This document shows, piece after piece, positions 6,941-12,492 of a stretch of DNA of 12,492 nt. Made by a program: the position numbers and the translations under genes. Location: the NCBI GenBank assembly GCA_014379785.1, contig JACMLD010000345.1, positions 1 through 12,492 of the forward strand, in the 5' to 3' direction. A model generated the notes under the pieces. That model had not been told where the DNA came from, did not search any database, and saw only the letters and a list, made by a program, of their open reading frames with translations. Positions within the stretch are counted from its first letter, which is position 1; every line of letters begins with the position of its first letter. Source of the DNA: Chitinophagaceae bacterium. GTDB lineage: Bacteria; Bacteroidota; Bacteroidia; Chitinophagales; Chitinophagaceae.

Positions 6941-6948
6941 TAAATTTG
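6941..6948 (+). promoter_or_regulatory. -7 box of the exbB-exbD promoter
   Basis: TAAATTTG matches the Bacteroidota -7 consensus TAnnTTTG exactly and lies 19 nt before the exbB ATG. It is in the 137-nt gap after two hairpins, where a promoter is expected. No clear TTG -33 element is visible. Confidence 0.5.
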
Positions 6949-6967
6949 TCAGTAAACTAAGTCATAG

Positions 6968-7669
6968 ATGAACTTCTTCTTTCTTCAGGTAGACTCAAAC
7001 AGATTGGCAGACTCTCTCAATGCCGCCACCGGCGGTGGTTCCGCAAACTCCAGTATGAATCTTTTCGACCTGCTTACAAAAGGTGGGGTGCTGATGATTC
7101 CGCTGGCAATCCTTCTCGCCCTGGCAATATTTGTTTTTTTTGAAAGGTTTATCGCTATCCGCAAAGCAAGCAGGGTAGATGAAAACTTTATGAATATCAT
7201 CCGTGATCACGTTGTAAGTGGAAATGTTTCTGCAGCGAGATCGCTCAGCAAAAATACGAGCAACCCGGTGGCGCGTATGATCGACAAAGGTCTTCAGCGC
7301 ATTGGCAAATCGATCGACACCATTGAAAAAAGTATGGAGAATGTGGGCAAGCTGGAGATCTACCAGATGGAAAAAAACCTGAGCATTTTATCCTTGGTTT
7401 ATGGCATTGCGCCGATGTTTGGATTTCTTGGTACCATTTTCGGAATGCTTCAGTTGTTTTACGGAATCGGCTCGAGCGGCGAATTCACACCAGCTTCCAT
7501 TGCAAACGGTATCTATACAAAAATGATAACTTCCGCGGCCGGACTTATCATCGGCCTGCTCGCATATGTTGCCTACAATTTTCTCAACACCCAGATCAAC
7601 AAGATGATCAATAAAATGGAAGGAGCAAGTGCGGAGTTTATTGATATTTTACAGGAACCAACCAGGTAA
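6968..7669 (+). CDS. exbB: ExbB/TolQ-type proton channel subunit
   Basis: A 233-residue inner-membrane protein of the MotA/TolQ/ExbB family. With ExbD it uses proton flow to drive a partner (TonB-type or Tol-type) that delivers energy to the outer membrane. Three membrane helices are seen: about 39-59 (GGVLMIPLAILLALAIFVFF), 138-163 (containing PMFGFLGTIFGM, the family's conserved helix-2 motif, 149-160) and 186-206 (MITSAAGLIIGLLAYVAYNF). A large cytoplasmic loop (60-137) lies between helices 1 and 2, as expected. The N-terminal 30 residues before MNLFDLLTKGG are poorly conserved; Met30 is an alternative start, but the family in this phylum often has such an extension. The exbD gene starts 3 nt after the stop. 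ExbB and TolQ cannot be told apart with certainty without a partner gene nearby. Confidence 0.92.
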   Translation: MNFFFLQVDSNRLADSLNAATGGGSANSSMNLFDLLTKGGVLMIPLAILLALAIFVFFERFIAIRKASRVDENFMNIIRDHVVSGNVSAARSLSKNTSNPVARMIDKGLQRIGKSIDTIEKSMENVGKLEIYQMEKNLSILSLVYGIAPMFGFLGTIFGMLQLFYGIGSSGEFTPASIANGIYTKMITSAAGLIIGLLAYVAYNFLNTQINKMINKMEGASAEFIDILQEPTR

Positions 7670-7672
7670 GAG

Positions 7673-8077
7673 ATGAATTTACAAAGAAGATTAAAATCAC
7701 ATCCTGAGCTGCACGCCGGAGCATTGAACGATATCCTGTTCATCCTGTTGTTCTTTTTCCTAATCGTATCTATGCTTGCAAACCCCAATGTTATCAAGCT
7801 TTCCACGCCAAAAGCAAAAAGTGACACAAAGGCCAAGCAAACGGTGATTGTCAATATCACACCAAACGGTCAGTACATAATAAACGGAAAAAACATAGCG
7901 ATTGACGATATCAAAAATTTCGTCCAGCCTTTTATTACCAAAGATTCCACCCAGGCTACCATTGCCATCAATGCGGATAAATCTGTTCCGCTGGAAGAGG
8001 TTGTAGCTATCATGCGCATCGCCCGTGAGATGGGAGCGAGGACAACACTGCTTGTAGATAACAAGGGCGTTAAGTGA
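7673..8077 (+). CDS. exbD: ExbD/TolR-type proton channel subunit
   Basis: A 134-residue protein with the ExbD layout: a short cytoplasmic head (MNLQRRLKSHPELHAGALN), one membrane helix (about 21-37) with the essential membrane-embedded aspartate at its start (Asp20 in LNDILFILLFFFLIV), and a periplasmic domain (about 50-134) with VIVNITPNGQYIINGKNIAIDD (57-78), TIAINADKSVPLEEVVAIMRIARE (about 94-117) and a last strand TTLLVDNKG. The helix plus Asp carries protons together with ExbB. The gene follows exbB by 3 nt and is surely co-transcribed with it. Unlike many Bacteroidota clusters, no second exbD or tonB follows; the gene instead runs 8 nt into the 3' end of prmC on the other strand. Confidence 0.93.
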   Translation: MNLQRRLKSHPELHAGALNDILFILLFFFLIVSMLANPNVIKLSTPKAKSDTKAKQTVIVNITPNGQYIINGKNIAIDDIKNFVQPFITKDSTQATIAINADKSVPLEEVVAIMRIAREMGARTTLLVDNKGVK

Positions 8078-8930
8078 TTTGTTTCTCAGCAAAAATTATT
8101 CTTTCTTTTCCCTGCATGTCTTTTTTTATTTCAGCAAGGCTGAATCCCGTATTGAAAAGATCACTTACTTCAGATCCGTATGACTCATGAATTTCAAGAA
8201 AGACAGCTCCTCCCGGTTTCAGTTTTTGATGCGCGAACCCGACAATCTTCCGGTAAAAAATCAGCGGGTCTTCATTGTCTACAAACAATGCCAGGTGTGG
8301 TTCGTACCTGAGCACATTCTCATGCATTGTCAGCATGTCTTTTCTTGGTATATAGGGCGGATTGCTGGTGATGAGATCGGTTTCCGGTAGCTGGTGCCAT
8401 GAATCTTCGTCAAGAAAATCAACCTTGTGAAACTGAATTTCCAGTTTCTGCGATGCAGCATTCCGGGCAGCGATTTCAATGGCTTTTTCACTCACATCCA
8501 TGGCATGCACCTGCAAATGCGGCAATGTTTTTTTTATCGCCAGCGGAATGCAGCCGCTGCCGGTGCCGATGTCCAATACGCTAAGCAACCGATTTTTTTT
8601 CTTCAGATAAGAAATGGCCAGGTCAGCCAGTTCTTCCGTTTCCGGACGAGGGATGAGCACGTGTTCATCCACGTATAAAGACATCCCGAAAAACCAGCAC
8701 TCATTCAATACATATTGAACAGGTTTTGCCTGAATCAGCTGCGCCTGAAAACCTTTTAGCAACGACTCCTGATTGTCTGACAAGGTGCTGGTCTTGTTTA
8801 TTGACCGGTCAACAGGGGTCCATCCCGTTAATTTTTCCATCACCATTGCAGTGATGTTTTTTGCTTCCCGCTCTTCGTAGATACCTGTCAGAGCCTCTCT
8901 AAGTGACTGATTTGCCTGTTGCACGGTCAT
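8070..8930 (-). CDS. prmC: Peptide chain release factor N5-glutamine methyltransferase
   Basis: A 286-residue SAM-dependent enzyme that methylates the glutamine of the GGQ motif in release factors RF1 and RF2, needed for efficient translation termination. The N-terminal helical release-factor-binding domain covers about 1-85 (KPVQYVLNECWFFGMSLYVDEHVLIPRPETEEL, 69-101, is the usual linker motif). The methyltransferase domain has VLDIGTGSGCIPLAI (118-132, SAM-binding motif I), AMDVSEKAIEIAARNA (143-158) and the substrate-binding SNPPYI (189-194, motif IV). Length is as usual for the family. Its ATG at 8930 lies only 4 nt after a perfect -7 box (TAGGTTTG, 8942-8935 on the minus strand), so the mRNA is probably leaderless. 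It diverges from ribD and converges with exbD with an 8-nt overlap. Confidence 0.96.
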   Translation of the reverse strand: MTVQQANQSLREALTGIYEEREAKNITAMVMEKLTGWTPVDRSINKTSTLSDNQESLLKGFQAQLIQAKPVQYVLNECWFFGMSLYVDEHVLIPRPETEELADLAISYLKKKNRLLSVLDIGTGSGCIPLAIKKTLPHLQVHAMDVSEKAIEIAARNAASQKLEIQFHKVDFLDEDSWHQLPETDLITSNPPYIPRKDMLTMHENVLRYEPHLALFVDNEDPLIFYRKIVGFAHQKLKPGGAVFLEIHESYGSEVSDLFNTGFSLAEIKKDMQGKERIIFAEKQIT

Positions 8931-8934
8931 TTAG

Positions 8935-8942
8935 CAAACCTA
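8935..8942 (-). promoter_or_regulatory. -7 box of the prmC promoter
   Basis: Read on the minus strand, TAGGTTTG matches TAnnTTTG exactly. Only CTAA separates it from the prmC ATG (8930), so transcription would start at or within a few bases of the start codon. It lies 12 bp from the opposing ribD box. Confidence 0.55.
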
Positions 8943-8954
8943 CACTAAATCCTA

Positions 8955-8962
8955 TATTTTTG
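8955..8962 (+). promoter_or_regulatory. -7 box of the ribD-yigZ promoter
   Basis: TATTTTTG matches TAnnTTTG exactly. It ends 25 nt before the ATG at 8988 and 4 nt before an in-frame CTG at 8967 that is the likely true ribD start. No FMN riboswitch could fit in the 57-nt gap. No TTG -33 element was recognised. Confidence 0.5.
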
Positions 8963-8987
8963 CTGCCTGAAAAAACACGAAAAATAT

Positions 8988-10040
8988 ATGCAGCGCTGCA
9001 TTGAGCTAGCCACCAGGGGTGCGGGCTCCGTGGCGCCAAATCCGATGGTGGGAGCCGTGCTCGTTTATCAGGACCGGATCATTGGCGAAGGTTTTCACCA
9101 ACAGTATGGAGGTCCGCATGCCGAGGTAAACTGCATCGCTTCTGTGATGGAAGCTGATCTTTCACTGGTTGGCAAAAGTACAATGTATGTGAGTCTGGAG
9201 CCCTGTTCACATTTTGGCAATACACCCCCCTGTGCCGACCTGATCATCAGACACAAAATCCCGGCCGTGGTGATCGGTACCATCGATCCTTTCGCCAAAG
9301 TAAATGGCTCCGGTATTACCAGATTAAAGGCTGCGGGAATAGACATCACCCTGGGTGTATTGACAGAGGAATGTGAAAGAATGAACCGCCGGTTTTTTGT
9401 TTTTCAGCAATTAAAAAGGCCCTATATCATTTTGAAATGGGCGCAGACAAACAATGCCCGCATCGGCGGCAATGACGGAGAGCGAATGATGATCAGCAAT
9501 GAAATGACAAACCGGCTGGTGCATAAATGGAGATCAGAAGAATCAGCCATCATGGTAGGCACCAATACCGCGCAACTCGACGATCCTTCGCTGACTACGA
9601 GATTGTGGACTGGCGCATCGCCCGTAAGAGTAGTGGCAGACATGCATTTGCGACTCCCGGCTACACTCAAGCTGATGAACCGTTCGGTAAGAACCATCGT
9701 TTTTAACCACCTGAAAGATGGCAGCGAACAAAATCTCCAGTACATCAAAATCGACCGTACGCTGGAATCTCTTCCACAGATGCTGAGCCATCTTTATGAT
9801 TTGGGAATTCAGTCAATGATCATAGAGGGTGGCGGCAAACTGATAGGTTCATTCATCAGCGAAAACTTTTGGGATGAAGTACGTGTCATTACCAATACAA
9901 CCATGACGGCAGATAAAGGCATCCCTGCACCAGAACTTACAAACGAGCAGTTTTTAAACGAATGCTGGCTTAGAGAAGACCGCATTGCTTTTTACACAAA
10001 CAAGTCAACTCAAGGGATATCGGATCAAAATACATTATGA
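8988..10040 (+). CDS. ribD: Bifunctional riboflavin biosynthesis deaminase/reductase
   Basis: Performs steps two and three of riboflavin synthesis: deamination of the diaminopyrimidine made from GTP, then NADPH-dependent reduction of the ribose side chain. Counted from the ATG at 8988 (350 residues), the deaminase domain (1-145) has APNPMVGAVLV (16-26), the zinc/catalytic HAEVN (44-48, His44 and Glu46) and SLEPCSHFGNTPPCADLI (69-86, zinc ligands Cys73 and Cys82). The reductase domain (about 146-345) has RPYIILKWAQT (144-154), GTNTAQLDDPSLTTR (191-205) and IIEGGGKLIGSF (278-289). The seven codons upstream (8967-8987, from a CTG) read LKKHEKY and continue into MQRCIELA, matching the usual RibD opening of the type xEKYMxRCIELA, so translation may begin at the CTG. 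Overlaps the next gene by 4 nt (ATGA). Confidence 0.95.
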   Translation: MQRCIELATRGAGSVAPNPMVGAVLVYQDRIIGEGFHQQYGGPHAEVNCIASVMEADLSLVGKSTMYVSLEPCSHFGNTPPCADLIIRHKIPAVVIGTIDPFAKVNGSGITRLKAAGIDITLGVLTEECERMNRRFFVFQQLKRPYIILKWAQTNNARIGGNDGERMMISNEMTNRLVHKWRSEESAIMVGTNTAQLDDPSLTTRLWTGASPVRVVADMHLRLPATLKLMNRSVRTIVFNHLKDGSEQNLQYIKIDRTLESLPQMLSHLYDLGIQSMIIEGGGKLIGSFISENFWDEVRVITNTTMTADKGIPAPELTNEQFLNECWLREDRIAFYTNKSTQGISDQNTL

Positions 10041-10651
10041 CGGAAAAAGATTTTTATTTCACCATAGACAAGACCGCGTGTGCTGAATTGAAGGAAAGAG
10101 GTAGCCGGTTTATCGCCTATGCATTTCCGATAGCAAAGGCTGAAGACTTTAAAAACATTCTTGCAAAAATCAAGGCGGAACATCCCAAAGCAACCCATCA
10201 CTGCTTCGGATATCGCCTTGGATTGAACCACGATAAATTTCGCGTGAGCGACGACGGAGAACCTGCTGGTTCAGCTGGCCGACCAATCCTCGGACAGATA
10301 GACAGCAAAGAACTGACGGATGTACTGGTAATCGTTGTCAGATATTTCGGAGGCACATTACTCGGAATACCCGGACTGATCAGTGCATATAAATCCGCTG
10401 CGGCCATGGTCTTGCAGACCGTACCAGCTGTACAGAAACAGGTGGAAGAAAACTACCGCATCCAGTTCGATTATACACAGATGAATGAGATCATGCGATA
10501 CCTGAAGCAGGCGGGCTGTACAATCATTGAGCAGGAAATGCAGTTGTTCTGCTTCATCGTAGCAGGCATTCCAAAAAACCGGGTTGAAATGCTGGTCAAC
10601 AGATTGAAAAGTCAGAAAGGTGTGGAGATATCAAAAGTGGTTGTCAGATGA
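10037..10651 (+). CDS. yigZ: YigZ/IMPACT-family protein (UPF0029 + DUF1949)
   Basis: A 204-residue cytoplasmic protein, full length for the family. The N-terminal UPF0029 domain (about 20-125) has the family signatures SRFIAYAFPI (23-32), ATHHCFGYRLG (52-62), DDGEPAGSAGRPIL (72-85) and VVRYFGGTLLGIPGLISAY (100-118). The C-terminal ferredoxin-like DUF1949 domain is at about 139-200 (ENYRIQFDYTQMNEIMRYL at 138-156). E. coli YigZ and eukaryotic IMPACT share the first domain; IMPACT restrains the GCN2 kinase, and bacterial relatives have been proposed to interact with translation factors or nucleic acid, but the biochemical role of YigZ is not settled. Its ATG lies in the ATGA shared with the ribD stop, so it is probably translationally coupled to ribD. 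Its 3' end overlaps the opposing dehydrogenase gene by 8 nt. Confidence 0.93.
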   Translation: MTEKDFYFTIDKTACAELKERGSRFIAYAFPIAKAEDFKNILAKIKAEHPKATHHCFGYRLGLNHDKFRVSDDGEPAGSAGRPILGQIDSKELTDVLVIVVRYFGGTLLGIPGLISAYKSAAAMVLQTVPAVQKQVEENYRIQFDYTQMNEIMRYLKQAGCTIIEQEMQLFCFIVAGIPKNRVEMLVNRLKSQKGVEISKVVVR

Positions 10652-11537
10652 AACGGCTGCTCACTACCAGGTCCTTTGAACCGGCAGTATATTTATAAAA
10701 ACCTTCACCCGATTTCACACCCAGCTTACCGGCTTTCACCATATTTACGAGCAGTGCACAGGGCGCATATTTGGGATTTCCAAATCCATCCTGCAACACC
10801 TTGAGTATGCTGTGGCAAACATCCAGGCCAATGAAATCTGCCAGTTGCAACGGTCCCATGGGATGGGCCATTCCGAGTTTCATCACAGTGTCTATTTCTT
10901 CCACACCCGCAACACCTTCATGCAGCGAGATAATGGCTTCGTTGATCATTGGCATCAGAATGCGGTTGGCGATAAAACCGGGGTAATCGTTTACCACACA
11001 TGGAACTTTGCCCAGCGATTTTGAAATAGAGACCACTTTTTCAGTTACCTCTTTTGCCGTGGCATAGCCATTTATGATTTCCACAAGTTTCATGACCGGC
11101 ACCGGGTTCATGAAGTGCATGCCAATCACAGACTCCGGACGATTGGTGACCGAAGCGATATTTGTGATACTGATAGAAGAAGTGTTGCTTGCGAGAATGG
11201 CGCCTTTGGGAGCCAGTTCATCCATCTGCCGGAAGATCTTCAGTTTGAGTTCTGTATTCTCGGTGGCGGCTTCCACAACGAGTTCTGCATTCGCCAATCC
11301 CTTTGCAAAATCGGTGTGCAAACTGATATTTCCCAGCGTACTGTTCTTTATCTGATCGGTGATGGCCGCTTTCTGCACCTGCCTGTCGAGGTTTTTTGTA
11401 ATCGTGACCAGCGCCTTATCGAGCTGCTGCTGTGAGATGTCTACAAGAGACACTGCGAAACCATTCTGCGCGAACACATGAGCGATCCCATTGCCCATGG
11501 TACCTGCACCGATAACAGAAACATTGTTCTGGCCCAT
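10644..11537 (-). CDS. 3-hydroxyacyl-CoA (3-hydroxybutyryl-CoA) dehydrogenase
   Basis: A 297-residue NAD(P)-dependent enzyme interconverting 3-hydroxyacyl-CoA and 3-ketoacyl-CoA, in fatty-acid breakdown or butyrate-type metabolism; resembles Hbd/PaaH/FadB2. The Rossmann domain opens with VSVIGAGTMGNGIAHVFAQNG (6-26, dinucleotide-binding GAGTMG) and has VVEAATENTELK (87-98) and ASNTSSISI (116-124, Ser120). The catalytic pair is His141 (GMHFMNPVPVMKLVEI, 139-154) and Glu153, with Asn191 in PGFIANRILMPMINEA (186-201). The C-terminal domain has GMAHPMGPLQLADFIGLDV (222-240) and KSGEGFYKY (275-283). The frame stays open to an ATG at 11588, but that adds 17 unrelated residues overlapping the upstream gene; the ATG at 11537 starts just before the first Rossmann strand and 1 nt after that gene's stop (TAATATG), so it is preferred. 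Substrate chain length cannot be told from sequence. Confidence 0.94.
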   Translation of the reverse strand: MGQNNVSVIGAGTMGNGIAHVFAQNGFAVSLVDISQQQLDKALVTITKNLDRQVQKAAITDQIKNSTLGNISLHTDFAKGLANAELVVEAATENTELKLKIFRQMDELAPKGAILASNTSSISITNIASVTNRPESVIGMHFMNPVPVMKLVEIINGYATAKEVTEKVVSISKSLGKVPCVVNDYPGFIANRILMPMINEAIISLHEGVAGVEEIDTVMKLGMAHPMGPLQLADFIGLDVCHSILKVLQDGFGNPKYAPCALLVNMVKAGKLGVKSGEGFYKYTAGSKDLVVSSRFI

Positions 11538-11538
11538 A

Positions 11539-12180
11539 TTATTTTTTATTCTTGAAATCGCCTCTTTTCCACGCGTTGATAAACTCACCCCAGGCGAAGG
11601 GATTCAATAAACCGATTGGAGGAGACTGTCCGGCATAATAGTATTTCTGTGCATTTTTCTTGAGCGCATAATTGCCGGCTTCGCGGCCATCAGCCGGCAG
11701 TGCGCGCATCAATGCCCGCCTTGTTGCTTCATCGTTGTTTTTCCGGGCGATTTCATAGGCATCATCTTCCACCTTTGTATTCACAAAGTCGCGCTCAAAC
11801 TGTTCACGTGTCGGCCGTGGTCTGATGATAGTGGCGGGAAGATATACCGTATCTGTCACGAGAAGCTGAATCATACTGAACTGGTTGCCTTCCAGGTTTA
11901 ATGGAACTTCAACGAGTTTTGGTTTGTATCCCACACTCGAAAACTCCACTTTATCACCTTTCAGGACAACAATGGAAAACACACCCTGGTCATTTGTGAT
12001 CGTACCACGATTCTGACCTTTTACGACAACGCTGACTGCGGGAATCCCCTGAAGGCTGTCTGCCGTCATCACAACCCCGTATAACTGTACTACAGAGTCC
12101 TTCAGCTGGGCAAACTGCGCCTGTGTTTTAACCGAGGCAAAAAGGAAGAAAATAAGGGTAAAAAGTATAATTCGCTTCAT
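11539..12180 (-). CDS. Secreted protein with carboxypeptidase-regulatory-like (CarboxypepD_reg) domain
   Basis: A 213-residue exported protein. It has a clear signal peptide (MKRIILFTLIFFLFASVKTQAQ; cleavage near Ala21-Gln22). Residues about 31-115 form a CarboxypepD_reg-like beta-sandwich: VQLYGVVMTADSLQGIPAVSVVVKG (31-55), GTITNDQGVFSIVV (59-72), GDKVEFSSVGYKPKLVEV (75-92). This is the same domain that starts many TonB-dependent receptors of this phylum, but no plug or barrel follows. The rest (116-213) is charged and helical (REQFERDFVNTKVEDDAYEIARKN) and then aromatic (KYYYAGQSPPIGLLNPFAWGEFINAWKRG); I recognise no function for it. It probably acts in the periplasm or at the outer membrane. 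The dehydrogenase gene follows after 1 nt, suggesting co-transcription, though a functional link is not obvious. A perfect -7 box ends 5 nt before its ATG. Confidence 0.85.
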   Translation of the reverse strand: MKRIILFTLIFFLFASVKTQAQFAQLKDSVVQLYGVVMTADSLQGIPAVSVVVKGQNRGTITNDQGVFSIVVLKGDKVEFSSVGYKPKLVEVPLNLEGNQFSMIQLLVTDTVYLPATIIRPRPTREQFERDFVNTKVEDDAYEIARKNNDEATRRALMRALPADGREAGNYALKKNAQKYYYAGQSPPIGLLNPFAWGEFINAWKRGDFKNKK

Positions 12181-12185
12181 CGGGT

Positions 12186-12218
12186 CAAAGATAAATACTT
12201 CAATTTTTAATGAACCAA
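12186..12218 (-). promoter_or_regulatory. Promoter of the CarboxypepD_reg gene and downstream dehydrogenase
   Basis: Read on the minus strand, a -7 box TATCTTTG (12193-12186) matches TAnnTTTG exactly, and a TTG (12218-12216) lies 22 nt upstream, close to the usual -33 spacing. Only ACCCG separates the box from the ATG at 12180, so a leaderless transcript is expected. Confidence 0.55.
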
Positions 12219-12238
12219 GAAATTCACCCGTGAATGGT

Positions 12239-12246
12239 TAATTTTG
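12239..12246 (+). promoter_or_regulatory. -7 box of the mrp promoter
   Basis: TAATTTTG matches TAnnTTTG exactly and lies 36 nt before the ATG at 12283, giving a normal leader of roughly 30 nt. It is in the 102-nt divergent gap with the CarboxypepD_reg gene. No TTG was seen at -33. Confidence 0.5.
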
Positions 12247-12282
12247 CAGCAAATTTTCATTTTAACAAAACCTTTCAGCTTC

Positions 12283-12492
12283 ATGACGGAAGATCAAATA
12301 ATCAGTGCGCTGGGCAATGTGATAGAACCCGATTTGGGAAAAGATCTTGTAACGCTAAATATGGTCAAAGACATCGCGATTGACGGGGACAATGTGTCTT
12401 TTACAGTCGTTCTGACCACCCCTGCATGTCCGATGAAGGACATGATCAACGGTGCATGTGTAAACGCAGTTAAGCTGCTGGTAAATAAAAAC
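12283..12492 (+). CDS. mrp: Mrp/NBP35-type Fe-S carrier ATPase, N-terminal domain (cut by window edge)
   Basis: The first 70 codons are present and the frame is open at the right edge. They form a MIP18/DUF59 domain: MTEDQIISALGNVIEPDLGK (1-20), DLVTLNMVKDIAIDGDNVSF (21-40), VVLTTPACPMKDMI (42-55) with the conserved Cys49 in TPACP, then GACVNAVKLLV. In Bacteroidota this domain, with exactly this kind of opening, is normally fused to a P-loop ATPase (Mrp/ApbC) that carries and delivers iron-sulfur clusters. The ATPase part is beyond the window, so a stand-alone SufT-like DUF59 protein cannot be excluded, but the IEPDL and LTTPACP sequence favours Mrp. The ATG at 12283 has no Shine-Dalgarno sequence. 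Confidence 0.85.
   Translation, partial: MTEDQIISALGNVIEPDLGKDLVTLNMVKDIAIDGDNVSFTVVLTTPACPMKDMINGACVNAVKLLVNKN

Noticed and set aside
7573..7860. 95-codon minus-strand frame across exbB/exbD
   Set aside because: It crosses two well-supported genes and translates poorly; shadow frame.
8931..8987. FMN riboswitch before ribD
   Set aside because: The gap is only 57 nt, far too short for an RFN element, and no conserved stems are visible.
11538..11588. Longer dehydrogenase start at 11588
   Set aside because: The extra 17 residues have no family resemblance, overlap the upstream gene by about 50 nt, and the ATG at 11537 sits correctly just before the Rossmann strand.
1..12492. Defence island, phage, biosynthetic cluster or CRISPR array
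   Set aside because: All genes belong to housekeeping or envelope families apart from one small unknown; there are no spaced repeats, nucleases, transposases or integrases.

Overview
This is a compact stretch of chromosome from a member of the Bacteroidota, most likely Chitinophagaceae or a close relative. The evidence is: Bacteroidota-type -7 boxes (TAnnTTTG) before several genes, almost no Shine-Dalgarno sequences, and typical family content (secreted DUF1343/GH171 protein, OmpA-like protein opening with NLLPNGGFED, CarboxypepD_reg-like secreted protein, minimal ExbB-ExbD pair, Mrp with an N-terminal MIP18/DUF59 domain). Placement below phylum is inference. No tRNA, rRNA, CRISPR array, transposase, integrase or phage gene was seen, and no gap between genes exceeds about 140 bases.

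Layout. On the minus strand at the left edge lies the start of fmt (methionyl-tRNA formyltransferase), 5 nt behind a DUF1343/GH171 exo-muramidase-like gene. Reading right from there is a SlyD-like FKBP prolyl isomerase, converging through a palindromic repeat on a CPBP-family membrane protease. Divergent from the protease is pepT (tripeptide aminopeptidase), overlapped by a GTG-started OmpA-like gene. A small three-helix membrane protein of unknown function (minus) then faces away from an SPFH/stomatin-like gene, followed by exbB-exbD. These converge on prmC (release-factor glutamine methyltransferase), which diverges from ribD (riboflavin deaminase/reductase). ribD overlaps a YigZ/IMPACT-family gene. 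That pair converges on a 3-hydroxyacyl-CoA dehydrogenase, preceded on the same strand by a secreted CarboxypepD_reg-like protein. The right edge holds the first 70 codons of an Mrp/NBP35-type Fe-S carrier ATPase.

The genes are housekeeping and envelope functions in short transcription units of one or two genes, not one pathway. I did not find an obvious new multi-gene system. The points worth a second look are: (1) a composite palindromic repeat at 2126-2223 that supplies the last ~18 codons and stop of the protease gene; (2) back-to-back -7 boxes between prmC and ribD, each only 4 nt from a start codon if ribD begins at a CTG at 8967, which also restores the N-terminal residues expected of RibD; (3) a similar box 5 nt before the CarboxypepD_reg-like gene, suggesting leaderless mRNAs; and (4) three convergent gene pairs whose ends overlap by 7-8 nt with no room for a terminator.
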